Below, piece by piece: positions 35,850-49,084 of a stretch of 64,000 nt of DNA. The position numbers were made by a program, and so were the translations under genes. The number at the start of each line of letters is the position of its first letter. The first letter of the stretch is position 1. Location of the stretch: assembly GCF_022376445.1 (NCBI RefSeq), contig NW_025954961.1, positions 1,364,001-1,428,000 of the forward strand. The letters run 5' to 3'. The notes beneath the pieces are model-generated. The model worked only from the letters and a program-made list of their open reading frames with translations, was not told where the DNA came from and did no database searches. Origin of the DNA: Fomitopsis serialis (lineage: Eukaryota > Basidiomycota > Agaricomycetes > Polyporales > Fomitopsidaceae).

Positions 35850-36706
35850 TTATACAAGCCCGTCGTATAGTGACAATGCCTTGGGATGCTGTGAGCGAAG
35901 ACTGATAGCAGAATGATGGTAGGTATACCTGGACAATTGTAGGGTCTTGCTTACTGCCCTCGACGAACTCATCGTAGGTCAACTTGGCGTCCTTATCACG
36001 GTCCATGTTTCTGAATATTTTATCCACCCGCTAGAGGAAGGTTATAGGCATGTAAATTGTGACGTGACATGCACACTCGCCTTTTCCGGTGTGTCCTCAT
36101 CCACAGGCAGCTTCACCATTTGTCCCGTCATCTTGTAAATCGACTGGACGATCTTGAGCATCTCATCGTAGGTGATGAACCCATCTCCGTCTATGTCATA
36201 GAGTTGAAATGCCCCTGCATTATGCACGGAGACACATACACGCGCGATCAACATGCACATCAAATAGGTCTCGGTCAAATACTCACACTTGAGCTTCTCG
36301 TCCAGCCTCCCCCTGCTTGTGACGCTCAGGGCGCAAATGAACTCCTTGAAGTCAATTGTTCCATTCTTGTTCTCGTCGAAGACGTTGAACACGTAGTCCG
36401 CGAACTCGCCAGGGTCGCCGAAGGGGAAGAACTGCTTGTATATTCGGCCAAACTCGGCCTTGTCTAGCTGGCCAGAAGGACAGTCCTTGAGAAAGCCCTT
36501 ATACCTGGAAGCCGAGAGCGCGGATCTGAGCGGAAGGTCGCGCGCGGAGATGGAACATGGCACTCACCATTGCTGCAGCTCCCGCTTATCGACTGGGTCT
36601 CGGGGTAAAATTCGGTGCGCGAGCGAACGAAGAGCGACATACAATACGTGTGCTTCTGGAGATCGCTGAGCTGCTCGGGGGATAGCTTGCTCTGTGATTT
36701 CCCCAT
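35850..36706 (-). CDS. FRQ1: Neuronal calcium sensor Frq1/NCS-1
   Basis: ATG 36704-36706 opens [20 protein letters not shown], an N-myristoylation signal (Gly2, Ser6) plus the pseudo-EF1 helix. The following exons encode [20 protein letters not shown], then three canonical EF-hand loops: [26 protein letters not shown] and [13 protein letters not shown]. The last exon supplies ALSLYDGLV, the standard NCS-1 tail (stop 35850-35852). The protein is about 190 residues after splicing five or six introns. Frq1/NCS-1 is a calcium-myristoyl switch that activates the PI4-kinase Pik1 at the Golgi. This suits a window rich in membrane-traffic genes, although linkage is not evidence of shared function. 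Confidence 0.95.
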
Positions 36707-37246
36707 GATATATGCCGTACAGGGAGGCGCTGGCGGTTCAGATGACGGAGGAGACAGCGAGGTCGCTGGCCACTAAACGCACTAATAGCAGAGGTGGCGG
36801 CCTCGACGCGTCCGCAGTGCCTGTGGGCGCCTGGGCCTGTGCGTCATGCATTAACAGGGTATTCGCCGCGCTGCCCGAAAAGGAATATGATAGGTCATAT
36901 CGGGCAGCCGCGTATCAGGGCATAAGTGATCCGTGCTGGTCTCTCCGTGCACGATGCAGCCTCGAGGCCGCGGGGACATGCACAGCGAGCCCGGGGAGAT
37001 TTGGGCGCAGAGAACCGCCATGGCCGCCGTTTGCAGTCGACACCAGCGGGCCCACCGCCGCCAGTGCCCCGCCGTCGCTGGGCCTCGCTCGTAAACCCAT
37101 GATCCGCCCAAATGGCCTTGATCAGCGTGAAAAGGAACCGCATGCATATGCCTTCTTCGAGTTCATTCTCAGCCGACAGCCTTGCATCCCCCTTATAGCA
37201 CCGCTCGTTCGCCTCCGACTATCTCCTCCTCTGCCTGCCTCTCGCG
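36707..37246. promoter_or_regulatory. Divergent promoter, FRQ1 / Cys-rich protein
   Basis: This 540-bp spacer separates divergent starts. It is GC-rich in the middle (about 36950-37090). An ACGCGT hexamer at about 36808 is unsupported by neighbours. The long plus-strand frame crossing it looks fortuitous. Confidence 0.4.
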
Positions 37247-38766
37247 ATGTGCTATGCTCTGGGCTCCCTCGAGCAGGCCACCGGAGTTTGCCCGATGTGC
37301 AAGGTCTTCAAACCCGTAGGCGGGGCTCGGTGCGTCGATCTGGCGTGTCCCATCGTCCTCGAGCGCCCATCTCCTCCATTGTAGGTGTCCCCATGTGAGG
37401 GAAGTCTGCCGCAATAGGGCAGCCCATCCCCGATGCGACGTAGTCTACCTCAAGAACGCGGAGGGTATGTCCCTCCATTGTTCTCGCACCGCCACAGCTG
37501 TCCTGAAACCCATGTGGCGCACTAGTGCAGACCTTCAGTGGGTGCGGCTATTGCAAGGTATGTACCACAGTGGGACGTTGTCGATCGCGCTGATGTGGAC
37601 ACCTGTGTGTGACGCAGTGGGCTGCCACCAATCCGCCGCAGACCTACTCTGGTTACCAGAACCCCGGGTGGCCGGGATGCTGCCGGTCTCCGAAATCGGA
37701 CGAGCAGAGGCTCATCGGCGCAGCAGACTGGCCTGCTGTCAGCCTGATCCACCACATTCCTATCCCGCCGGATGTGAAGGCTGTCTTGGATAGTCTTACC
37801 ACCCGGCCGGGAATGACCAGTCCCAGCGGAGGCAATCGCGCCACAAATGTATCAGCTACTGCACCTTCGATGTCGCGGAGATCCAGCTACCAGGTTTCCA
37901 GCCCGACTAGGGCGGAGAACGCTGCGACCAGAAGCGCGGCGATGCCGATCTCTCCTAGAGGTCGATCTGGCGGTAGTCCTCAGCAGGCGACCTTGGCCCT
38001 TGCCAGTAGCGGCTCTCGACACGCGACTGCGAATGGGGACGGGTCAGCGTCATCGTTGCCAAATCGATCCGCTATGGATCAATTCCAAGGCTCGCGCCGC
38101 TCGAATGCTGAGCACGGCGAGAAACGCTCCGACTCCACCAATTCTTCTCAGCACTCGCCTGGCCACAGGAACATTGATCTCGGCGGATCGGTGTCGCGCC
38201 GCAGTACCGAACGAAGATCCTCTGTATCTAACGTCGCGGCAGTATCGGTCAGTAAAGCCGCGATGGAAGCCCAGTCTCCGCGGCGTCGCACGCAGACGGC
38301 GAAGTCAGACTCCCCTCCTCCTGCCGCTCCTGCTACGAAGAGCGAGCGTCCGAGCGCCGCTCCACCGCCTCTGAAACGTGCCACTAGTACGCTGGAGAAA
38401 TCTCTCAAGGAATTGAACATATCCAGCGCGTCCAGCAGCAGCAGTGGCAGCACGACCTCCGAGACCACTATCATATCCGACGGAGGTTTCACGGACTATC
38501 TGTCCGACGAGTCTGAGGCGGAGCTGCAGCGACAGGCAGAAGTGAAAGCTGCGTTGCTGGCTCAGAGCCAGGCTGAAGAGGCAGAGTTCCGTGTTGCTCG
38601 CCAGCAACTCGCCACGGTCGATCTGCGTCCTCCGAAGTCATGGAACGGCACCAATAATGCTACCCCTCGCTCGCAGACGTCGGCCACGCGTCCTCCTACG
38701 TATCGTCAAACCTCCGACTATAATATGTCGTCTGGAAAGACCAGCGTGGCGCAGGGAAGGAGTTGA
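37247..38766 (+). CDS. Uncharacterised protein with Cys-rich N-terminus and Ser-rich tail
   Basis: ATG 37247 opens MCYALGSLEQATGVCPMCKV, which includes a CPMC pair. Small exons follow: VVYLKNAE, then VQTFSGCGYC (reached through the ctag acceptor at about 37526), then KWAATNPPQTYSGYQNPGW with PGCC. These cysteine pairs could form one zinc-binding module of about 100 residues. The last exon is a disordered Ser/Thr/Arg/Pro-rich tail of about 330 residues with a coiled-coil patch (RATSTLEKSLKELNISS, then SEAELQRQAEVKAALLAQ), ending GKTSVAQGRS at 38766. I do not recognise a named family, though similar proteins are familiar from Agaricomycetes. Function is unknown; a zinc-dependent scaffold is possible. 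The first intron is short (about 38-43 bp), so the 5' model is tentative. Confidence 0.68.
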
Positions 38767-39248
38767 CCATCAGGTTTTAATATTCCGGTCTGTCTACTAC
38801 GCGCTGATCTATGGAATGCTTGGAGGGACGTCAAAGGATTCGATGGTGTACTCATAACATCCTCATTTGTATTCCCCTTGTTCCACTAGCGACTTTGTAG
38901 CTCTGTGACGGTCTCGGGCATGCTGCATCTATGTACTCAAGTGTATCTACTGCAATCTCGGTGTATCTGGTCCTATGGTTCTATGCTATGCTTGGCTCGG
39001 ATTCATCTGCAGCGTCACATCCCTCCTGGATTCCTGCAACGATATTTAGGATAGCGAACAGTGTGCCCATTACGTTGTGCAGGGCCCAGGCAACGACTGA
39101 ACGCAGTATTCATCGTCCGAACTTCGCTGAGACGGGGCATGCATACGCGTATCACGTGGTACCATATCCCTCCGCGCGCAAGGCGCCTTGATTGGACGGA
39201 ACGTTACTTCGCTGCTCCCTACACGCTCCCTCCTCTCTCCGCCCCTCC
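38767..39248. other. Intergenic, nothing recognised
   Basis: This 482-bp spacer between two plus-strand genes is AT-rich toward the left (3' UTR-like), with likely promoter sequence for the PROPPIN gene at the right. No RNA gene or repeat was seen. Confidence 0.5.
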
Positions 39249-40858
39249 ATGAATTTCGCCCGACACTCTATAAGTGCTACAGCCCCGGTACTCATCTTCG
39301 ACGCGCGATTCGACTCAGACTGTCACATCTTTACCGCCGCAACCCCGGCGGGGTTCGCGGTGTACCGCGCGCGCCCGCTGCAGCTGCTTCGGAAACGCGG
39401 TACGTGGTCATCCCACCTCGGGATCCGTCCGGACGACTCAGAGCCACGCTGCTCGCACAGAGATCACGGGGGGTACCCTCGCCGCTGTAGTGCCGTTGCA
39501 CACATCCTCGCTGCTGTTCCTCATCGGAGGCGGGCGCAGTCCGCGGTACCCGCCGAATAAGGTCATCCTATGGGACGATACGCTCGGCCAGGAGGTTGCG
39601 GAGCTGGAGTTCAGGGAGCGTGTGAGGGGCCTTGCGTGTCGGAAGGGCTGGCTAGCAGTGGCATTGCGCAGGAGGGTCGTGGTGTTCGAGCTAGGGAAGG
39701 CGGTCGCCAGGTATGGAGAATGGGACACATGCGATAATCCGAGAGGTGCGTACGATCGGCAGAGCCGAAAGCATTCCTTCGCCTTGTCACATAGATCTGT
39801 TACCTGCGCTGGTTAGAACATCGGCTCATGCGCATATCTGCCAGGTCTACTCGCTATGGCGACTGCTGCATATTCTACCCTACTCGCGATACCCGGCCGC
39901 CAGATGGGCCATGTCCATCTAATACACCTCCCACCATGCTCACCTCCAGAGCAATTAGGACCGCCAATGTCGGCACCACCAAGACCACCGTCTCGTCCAA
40001 CCAAGCATCCGGTTTCTATGTTTATTGCCCACGAGAGCGCGCTTACCACATTATCTGTTCCTTCGTCTGGGAACTTCGTCGCCACCACGTCTTCTAGAGG
40101 AACACTTGTTCGGATATGGGACTCCAACACTGGGAAGCGTGTGCGAGAGTTCCGGCGAGGCACTGATAAAGCCGAGATTTACGGGGTAGCCTTTCGTCCT
40201 GACGAACGAGAGGTATGCGTCTGGAGTGACAAGGGCACGATACACGTATTCGCTCTTGCAGATGACACAGGCTCATCGTGAGTTCTCCCTTTGAATGATA
40301 TGCAAGCCGATGGTAACAACTTGTAGGAATCGACAATCTACCTTTTCTCCGCTGAAGCCATTCGTTCCGCTGCCGAAGTACTTCAAGTCGGAGTGGTCGT
40401 ATGCACAGTACCGGATACCCTCACAATCAGCACACATATCGCTATCTGCGGGACCCTCCAAGCCGCCCACCGCAGACGTCGTCGATGAGGAGAAGTGTGT
40501 GGTCGGCTGGATTGTAGCGCCATCCGATGACCACGATAGCGCGGAGGGCGAATCCCCTATGGAACATCAGCTCGTCGCCTTGACATACACAGGCGGCTGG
40601 TATCGATTGTCACTGCCCAAGACCTCTGCTGCTACAGCCGCACCGTCGCGTACGTCTACGACTGGTACTGGTACGGTAATCTCAGGATCGCCTCCAAGAG
40701 CCGTACCTATGTCGCGCCCTCGTTCCTCAAGTGGGTCATCGTTTGCCGGACGTCTGGACAAGGGCAAGGATGTCGACCGCGACAAGGAGGGCGGGTCGAG
40801 TCACGAATGTATCTTGCGCGAATTTAGACGGTTTGGGCGATGGGATGGATGGGGATAG
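39249..40858 (+). CDS. HSV2: PROPPIN beta-propeller, Hsv2/Atg18 family
   Basis: ATG 39249 opens MNFARHSISATAPVLIFDAR. The exons encode a seven-blade WD40-like propeller: DCHIFTAATPAGFAVYRARP, EITGGTLAAVVPLHTSSLLF, PNKVILWDDTLGQEVAELEF and HESALTTLSVPSSGNFVATT. The phosphoinositide-binding signature FRRG is present in REFRRGTDKAEIYGVAFRPD. A loop rich in Ser, Arg and Lys precedes the final strand, which ends GRWDGWG at 40858. FRRG proteins bind PI3P/PI(3,5)P2 on endosomes, vacuoles and phagophores. Sequence blocks (NRQSTFSPL, FKSEWSYAQYRIP) resemble Hsv2/WIPI3-4 more than Atg18 itself, but the paralogue assignment is tentative. Confidence 0.9.
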
Positions 40859-41296
40859 GAAACGGACTGGAATGGATGGACTCGTCGGCATACCTCTCTC
40901 GGCTTGTGATATCGCCCGCTCTGCATCTCCCGCTGCTCGCCGCTCACACACATTGTACATCTACTCCCATGCATGCACTGTTTGTACTCATGTTGTATCG
41001 ATATATGGTCACTTCGGAAAGCAGTGCATGCGGACCATGGGGGATCTCGATCGATCGAGGATGGTGTGAAAGCCGTGACCCTGGATTTAATATTTATGTA
41101 CGGCGTATGACGTCCGTCGCTGCTTGCATTGTCTCTCCAGTTGAATATCTCCCCGCAGCAACCTTTTGAGTCGGTTAAGGGTCGGCGTCTGTCCGAGTCG
41201 CTGCAACTAGCCCAGTTCGAACTTCGAAGGGTATTGTCCGGGCTGCTGCATACTTGACTCCAGATTTGCAGGAATAGTCGACTCACTCAGGCTGAC
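40859..41296. other. Intergenic, nothing recognised
   Basis: This 438-bp spacer between the PROPPIN and ATE1 genes (both plus) has several small frames but no conserved protein features. A short palindromic patch, TTCGAACTTCGAA, is near 41216. Confidence 0.5.
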
Positions 41297-43158
<1,862 letters not shown>

Positions 43159-43532
43159 GCCTCCAACTTGTGGGCGAATCGATACAGATCGTTGCGTATT
43201 TCAGAGGCTTGAAGCCGAGAGCGTTCACGCCGTGGAACCGCTGAAATCTGCTTAGTGTTTTGACATATGTTGTGTGTACTCATGTACATGAGCCTTTGAA
43301 TCGTCTATGGGCATTTGTACTGTGGTCAGGTATTGAATATTGAATATTGTAATATTGAGCAGCGACAATTTACTTCGCTCGGAGTGATCGTCGGCCTCGA
43401 GATCTGGATCTGCTCAAAGCGCGTCCGACGCGTCGCGTTGCACCGGTGGGACCGTGACTCTGAGCCTCGCGCCTCCCAGTGCCCGACCGCGACTAACTGG
43501 AGACTTTTCACCACATCCCACCCACTTCCACT
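43159..43532. promoter_or_regulatory. ATE1-IMP2 spacer
   Basis: This 374-bp gap is likely the IMP2 promoter. It includes a TTGAATATTGAATATTGTAATATTG run at about 43332-43356 (short direct repeats) and a GACGCGTCGCG patch at about 43428 containing ACGCGT. No gene was identified. Confidence 0.4.
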
Positions 43533-44460
43533 ATGCGGGGGTAGTCTCCGAAAGTCTTGGCGTACATTCTGGGATGCACACAGCACACTGAAACGTGCGT
43601 TGTACCCGCTGATATGGCTACCCACGGGCATCGTCTTCACGCAGTTCTTCTACACCGTGAAGTCGGTCAATGGGCGCAGTATGCAGGTCTGTTATCCTCT
43701 TTGACGTATGTGGGTGACCCACCTTGAATACGTCAACTAGCTAGCCAACGCTGAATCCGGACACTTCGCCGTGGCGAGACTTGGTGTTGTTTGACCGCTT
43801 CTCCATACGGACCTTGCGGAAGTATGAAAGAGGAGATGTGGTTGCACTGGCGTGTGTATCCCTTTCTACACTCATGCACAGCGAATCTCACGGGAGCACG
43901 CAGGTCACCACTCAACTCGAAACTTCTGGTCAAGCGAATTATCGCTCTGGGAGGAGACACGGTACGAGTGTTCAGTGCGGAATGATGTACATGAACCAAT
44001 GCAACCGCTGTCTCCTCAAGGTGAAGACATTACCGCCATATCCTGACGCCGAAGTGCGAATACCTCCTGGCCACGTATGGGTAGAGGGTGAGACAGGAAG
44101 CACTCCGGCGCAATCAGCTTGCTGACATGGCTTGGCTAGGCGATGAACCTTTTCATTCAGAAGATAGCAATACCTTTGGGCCCGTACGTTTCTAAATGCG
44201 ACACAGAGCTCCCATGGCTGATCAACGTATTCAGGTTCCTCTCGCGCTCATCGACTCCAAGTTGATATGGATAGTCTGGCCCCAGCAGCGATTCGGGCCG
44301 CTACTTACACCTGCAGAGCCAGATCCCAGGGCCTCGAGAGGACCCAGCTGGCGAGTCGAGAAAGCCGCGATGGAAAGGGCGCACCGAAGGAACTCGCGCG
44401 TTACTACAGCTCAGCAGAGAGCATCTCCACCTAATGAGCTAGATGCGAGGTTGCTTTGAT
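43533..44460 (+). CDS. IMP2: Mitochondrial inner membrane protease subunit 2
   Basis: This is a signal-peptidase-like Ser/Lys protease that matures proteins exported to the intermembrane space. A membrane anchor (LYPLIWLPTGIVFTQFFYTV) precedes the catalytic Ser block VNGRSMQ/PTLNPDTSPWRD (Ser in GRSM). RFSIRTLRKYERGDVVALA follows, then after an intron ending cacgcag the catalytic Lys block LLVKRIIALGGDTVR. The tail is GHVWVEGDEPFHSEDSNTFG and VPLALIDSKLIWIVWP. The 5' end is odd: ATG 43533 reads CGG GGG TAG. The protein frame (SLRKSWRTFW) is reached only if the GGGGG run were one base shorter, or if an upstream exon supplies the start. The C-terminal extension of about 50 residues is basic. 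Confidence 0.85.
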
Positions 44461-44695
44461 ACGGGATGGCGCTTTCTACAGCCCGTGCAACTGATGGAAA
44501 CAGGCTACGTTGCACATTTGCGCATGCACGCCGAAGATGTCCGTACCCTAGGGCTATGAGTACACTGGGATTCAATCTGCAATAATGTAGACATCAACCA
44601 AAAGAAACGACGAGTGAGAGAGATGACGAGAGAGAAATGCAGAGTTCACACAGGTCAACAATAATAGGCAAAGGAGTCGAATACAATGAGCCTAA

Positions 44696-46709
44696 CTACA
44701 TAGCTTGAGCCTGCCCCGCATCGTAGTCATGCCCTCCTGCATAGTGTGCTCCATGGTACGCCTGAGCATCGTGGTACGCTTGTGCTTCATGGTACGCCTG
44801 CGCGTCATGGTACCCTTGCGTGTCGCGGTACCCTTGTGCGTCGTGGTACCCTTGTGCACCCTGATAGCCCCGACCATCGTGGTATCCCTGCGAGTCATGG
44901 TAGCCCTGGAAATCGGGATGCGCGCCTTGGTACGCCTGCGGATCATTGAAGTACTGTGCCCCCTCCTGCTGGTGGGTATAGTCATCTGCGCCACTGTGTG
45001 CTGTGCCCTCAACACCGTGGTGTTGCTGCGTGTATTCCGGCTCGACTGGGTTATCGCCATAGGCCTCTCCGTAGTAGCTATATGGAGTCTCCGCTCCACC
45101 GCGACCGGGCTCTGTGCGGGCAAAAGGAGCGGCGGAGGTAGTCAAGTGTGCAGTGCTTCCGTACTCGTCCTCATACGGAGTCGGTGCGTCGAAGGTGCCG
45201 ACGGACGGGTTGTACTGGTGTTGACCGTAAGCCGGGTTGAACGCGGGCATCGGCGGGTACTCGGTCGGGCTGTACTCCTTCGTCTCGTAGTAATACGGGT
45301 TGGCACTGATCGTGCTGGCGGGCGGTCCACGAGAGCGCATGGAGGCCTTGTCGTCGTCATCGTCGAGCAATACATTGGGAAGAGTCGGTTGAGGCAGAGG
45401 TTTGGCGATGAGCTCTCCCTTCTTGTTCTTGAGGTGGGAGTAGTCGCCGGCAGCTTCTTTCTTGGCGAGAGCTGCAGCCTTGGCCAGACGCTGCTTGTTC
45501 CTCCGCTTGATGATCTCGGCAATGCGCTTGTCGACCTTGTGGCAACAATATTCCTAGCGATCGACGTAACACCATTAGAACGGGTACACAAAACAACTCG
45601 ACGTCGACTACCGACCTTGAGGTTACCCTGAATATACGTCAGGAGAGGAATATAGCAGATGCCGGCGATGATGAGCATGATCAAGGACAGGGCGAAGATG
45701 AACGTGGTGAAGGCCGTGGAGATGGTGATGGCAATGGTGATGTAGTTACTTCCGGTGAAGTACTTCGACACGTCGTACCATTCCCCATTGTTCTTCTTCG
45801 ACAAGTAGAGGGCGTAAAGAGTAAGCGCGTTGATTGACTGACGCGGACCTTCGGCGAAGATAACTCGTTTCCAGCCTGAAAAAGACAATCATCGGCTAGA
45901 ACGGTCATAGGATTGATATATTGCGTACCCTTGAAGGTGAAGAAGACGAAGAAGGCAAAGTCATCTGACCTCTTGGTGGAGCTGGAGATGTGGTTGAAGA
46001 AGCAGAAGTGGTCGTACGACCCTGTATGAGGCGTGAGTGGCAAGATGCACATAGTAGTAGCACGTCAACGTACGGAGGGAGTAGTAGTGGTTAGCCATGA
46101 TATTGGTAAAGGCGTACGAAATATCACGGCTGGCAATGATCTTCTTGGCCTTGCGTGCTTCGTAGGCGAGCTGGGAAAGAGTCAGCACAAAGGTCAACCG
46201 CGAGCGAAACACCACATACCAGCAGGAACGAGAACACGATACAGCCGAAGAAGAGCCATTTGCCAACGTTGAAAGGGATGTAGACACAACCGTTGTCGTC
46301 GGTCGACTGACAACTGTTGTAGATCTCATTGGACCATGTGGTGGATGTCAACATGGTCACTGCGGTGAAGATATCGGATATGTAGACCAGGAAAGAGATG
46401 AAGACTGTGATGTACAGCCACAGATACCTGAAGAGGCGCAGGTACGTTAGTTGCTGCTACAATAGGTGACACCTCTGGACCACTGTCAGCTCATGCGCGT
46501 AGCGCGAGCCAGGCCACGGGTCACATATACACGACGGTTGTACCGTGCAACTTACTTCATACGCATCCCACATGAATGGTCCGTAAAGTCTCGCGTATCG
46601 ACGAAGTCGAACTACGTGATATGCATTCAGCGTCGTGTCTTTGAGGAGCCAGGACACACACCTTGTGGTCCGGAACGACCTCTCGCTTCCAGTTTCCCCC
46701 TGCGCACAT
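44696..46709 (-). CDS. KCH1: Fungal potassium channel Kch1-like, with YH-repeat tail
   Basis: ATG 46707-46709 opens MCAGGNWKREVVPDHKFDFV. The protein has several membrane segments: TVFISFLVYISDIFTAVTML, PFNVGKWLFFGCIVFSFLLL and ITISTAFTTFIFALSLIMLI. The Kch1 signatures are YEARKAKKIIASRDISYAFT, NIMANHYYSLRSYDHFCFF, STKRSDDFAFFVFFTFKGWK and YCCHKVDKRIAEIIKRRNKQ. Kch1/Prm6 proteins mediate low-affinity K+ uptake and potentiate calcium influx during pheromone or ER-stress responses. The cytosolic C-terminus is long, acidic and tyrosine-rich, with about a dozen hexapeptide repeats of the GYHDAQ type, ending AQAM at 44696. At least five short introns. It diverges from DRG1. Confidence 0.88.
44749..44945 (-). 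repeat. Tandem 18-bp coding repeat in KCH1
   Basis: About 11 degenerate 18-bp units encode (G/A)YHDAQ-like hexapeptides at the C-terminus of the potassium channel. Units differ mainly by synonymous or conservative changes, and all keep the frame. Confidence 0.75.
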
Positions 46710-47015
46710 GCTTGTCTAGTTTAGTGAGGGCTACAGCGTGAAGGCGTGTTTGTCTGAGAATGAGTGTGCAGCGACTTGGGACAACACTGCGAGTCAAGCA
46801 GCGTCCGGGCCAGCCAGTCGCTGAGGAGCAAGGAGCGGCTGGTGTCGAAGGACGAGTGGATGTCGCGAGGACTTGGGAAAGCGGAAGAGAGCAGTTCACG
46901 AAGCGAGATAGTTGCGCAGGCCAGCCGAGTTGCTACACGCCCGCTGTTAGCCGCCCGCAACTTCCCCGCCTGCCTCTTTCGGCAACAAAAGGTCTCCCCA
47001 CCACCACCAGCAACA
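46710..47015. promoter_or_regulatory. Divergent promoter, KCH1 / DRG1
   Basis: This 306-bp spacer separates divergent start codons. No certain factor site was seen; pyrimidine-rich stretches precede the DRG1 start. Confidence 0.4.
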
Positions 47016-48758
47016 ATGACGACCGTACAGAAGATCAAGGTGCGTCTGTTTGTACACAGTATCAATGGGCAATGGTGCTCAGTAGACTATGCTTTCATAG
47101 GAGGTCGAAGATGAGATGGTGAGCCGCGCACGCCTTGTATGATATTTGCATGAGATGCTCATTGCAATTTGCAGGCCAAGAGTATGTCTGTGATACCCCT
47201 CAGATCGCACTGAGTAAATTCATGCGCGAAATGCAGCCCAAAAGAACAAGGCCACGAGCTACCACTTGGGGCAGCTCAAAGCCAAGCTCGCAAAGCTCCG
47301 CCGTGAGCTGCTGGGTCCGCAGGGTGGCGGAGGCGGAGGCGGCGGTCTTGGATTCGATGTCGCCAGGACCGGTATAGCTTCTGTCGGTTTCGTAGGCTTC
47401 CCATCAGTTGGCAAGGTTTGTTTTCCTTTTCCCTCTGATAATTCCCCGTGCCTCATACTGTTTGTCAGTCCACACTGATGTCTAAACTGACGGGCACACA
47501 CTCTGAAACGTCGGAGATTGACTTCACCACCCTTACCACCGTCCCTGGCACAGTAAAAGTCCACGGTGCACCGATTCAAATTCTCGATCTACGTGAGTCC
47601 GGAGTTTGTCTAGTCGATTGTGCAACACGAACTGAGGGACAATGAAGCCGGTATCATTGAAGGTGCAAATGACGGTCGAGGTCGAGGTCGCCAAGGTGCG
47701 CGCAACTGCATTGCTGATGAAACTTCGCCATCCTGACACATACCACAGTCATTGCCGGTACGCCGTTTCGCCGCTCCGGACGCCGCTCACGCTGAAGACC
47801 ACACTGGCAGTCGCACGCACTTGTAATCTCATTTTCATTGTCCTTGATGTCCTCAAGCCTCTCGGCGACAAGAAACTCATTGAAACGGAGCTAGAGGCAT
47901 TTGGCATCAGGCTCAATAAGAGGCCGCCAAACATCACCGTCAAAAAGAAGGACAAGGGTGGGATAGCGATCACGAACACGGTACCTCTCACGAATATCGA
48001 CCACGACGAGATCAAGCGGTGTTGAGCGAGTACAAGCTGAACAACGCTGATGTGGCCATTCGGGACCGAACGCGACGGCTGACGATTTAGTCGATATCAT
48101 CGAGGGTAACAGGTAGGCGCTATGGACGGCTTGTCTTCCAGTATACTCACGGTTGTTCAGAGTATACATCCCTGCCATCTATGTGAGCTCCCTACAAAGC
48201 TTATCTTCCTATCTCTATCTGACGCGCATCTCTCGCTCAGGTGCTGAACAAGGTGTGTTATACCATAGACGTCTCGGACAGACCCTCAGGCAAGCACAGA
48301 TCGACGCAATTTCCATTGAGGAATGGACCTACTCTACAAGATCCCGAACAGCGTCCCCGTATCATCCCGAGAATGGCTCAATGTCGACGAGCTCATTGAC
48401 TTCATGTGGCGCGGCTGACCTTGTTCGAGTGTACACCAAGCCGCGAGGAGCAGCACCAGACTACAACTCACCCGTCGTCCTTCGACGGGGCAAGTCAACG
48501 GTGGAGGACTTCTGTAACGCTATACATAAGGAGATCGCGAAGCAGATGAAATAGTGAGTTCTTTTTTGCTTGTTGAAAGCGGACCCGAAGCTGATGGTGT
48601 ACAGCGCAATTGTGTGGGGCGCTAGTGCAAAGCACACGAGAGGACAGAAGGTTGGAGTCGAACATGTATGGAAGACGAGGATGGTGCGTCCTTGTTGTGT
48701 GCCAATTGCTCACTTGCTCACGCTGTCTCCTCAAGTCGTTCACATCGCGAAGAAGTGA
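47016..48758 (+). CDS. RBG1: Developmentally regulated GTPase DRG1/Rbg1, frame-disrupted
   Basis: ATG 47016 opens MTTVQKIK. The first two-thirds is a clean multi-exon DRG1: [21 protein letters not shown]1 [41 protein letters not shown]3 [18 protein letters not shown] and [18 protein letters not shown]. From 48015 on, the conserved protein is still legible but jumps frame five times: before VLSEYKLNN (48016), before [15 protein letters not shown] (about 48066), before [11 protein letters not shown] (about 48323), before [12 protein letters not shown] (about 48410; TGS domain) and before EDEDVVHIAKK (about 48669). Each looks like loss of one or two bases from a short run. DRG1 with its Dfrp partner aids translating ribosomes. 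As written, the gene cannot make full-length protein. An assembly problem is more likely than true decay, because the amino-acid conservation is intact between breaks. Confidence 0.88.
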
Positions 48759-49084
48759 TTGTTTCATCTTACTGTCGCTGTCGTACCTGTACACCTGTAG
48801 CCATAGCTTTCGTAACGCTGTCATAATTATGGACAAGAAGTCTAACATAGGAGAGGCGTTCCGGGGATTAGTGATCATTACGATAAATGAGTAAGATGCG
48901 TTCGATGCGCGTGACAGAGTGGTGTGCAATAGAGATACAGTAACAAGTTATTATGTGTCGGCGAGGTAACAGAGTGGTGGGGCGGGGCGAACTCTAACAA
49001 AATGTCCTCCGAGAATATACCACACCAACAGATTCCAGCGAATACAATACAACGGCGAAGGTCACATGGAGCGAAGACAACGGA
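48759..49084. other. Gap between convergent DRG1 and RNR2 paralogue
   Basis: This 326-bp gap lies between two facing stop codons, presumably 3' UTRs. No gene or RNA was seen. Confidence 0.5.

Noticed and set aside
36712..37398. 228-codon plus-strand frame between FRQ1 and the Cys-rich gene
   Set aside because: Composition is unlike protein, and it overlaps the Cys-rich gene start in another frame; no recognisable motif.
44705..45631. 308-codon plus-strand frame with hydrophobic stretches
   Set aside because: It is antisense to the KCH1 tail repeats; the repeated codons create the open frame.
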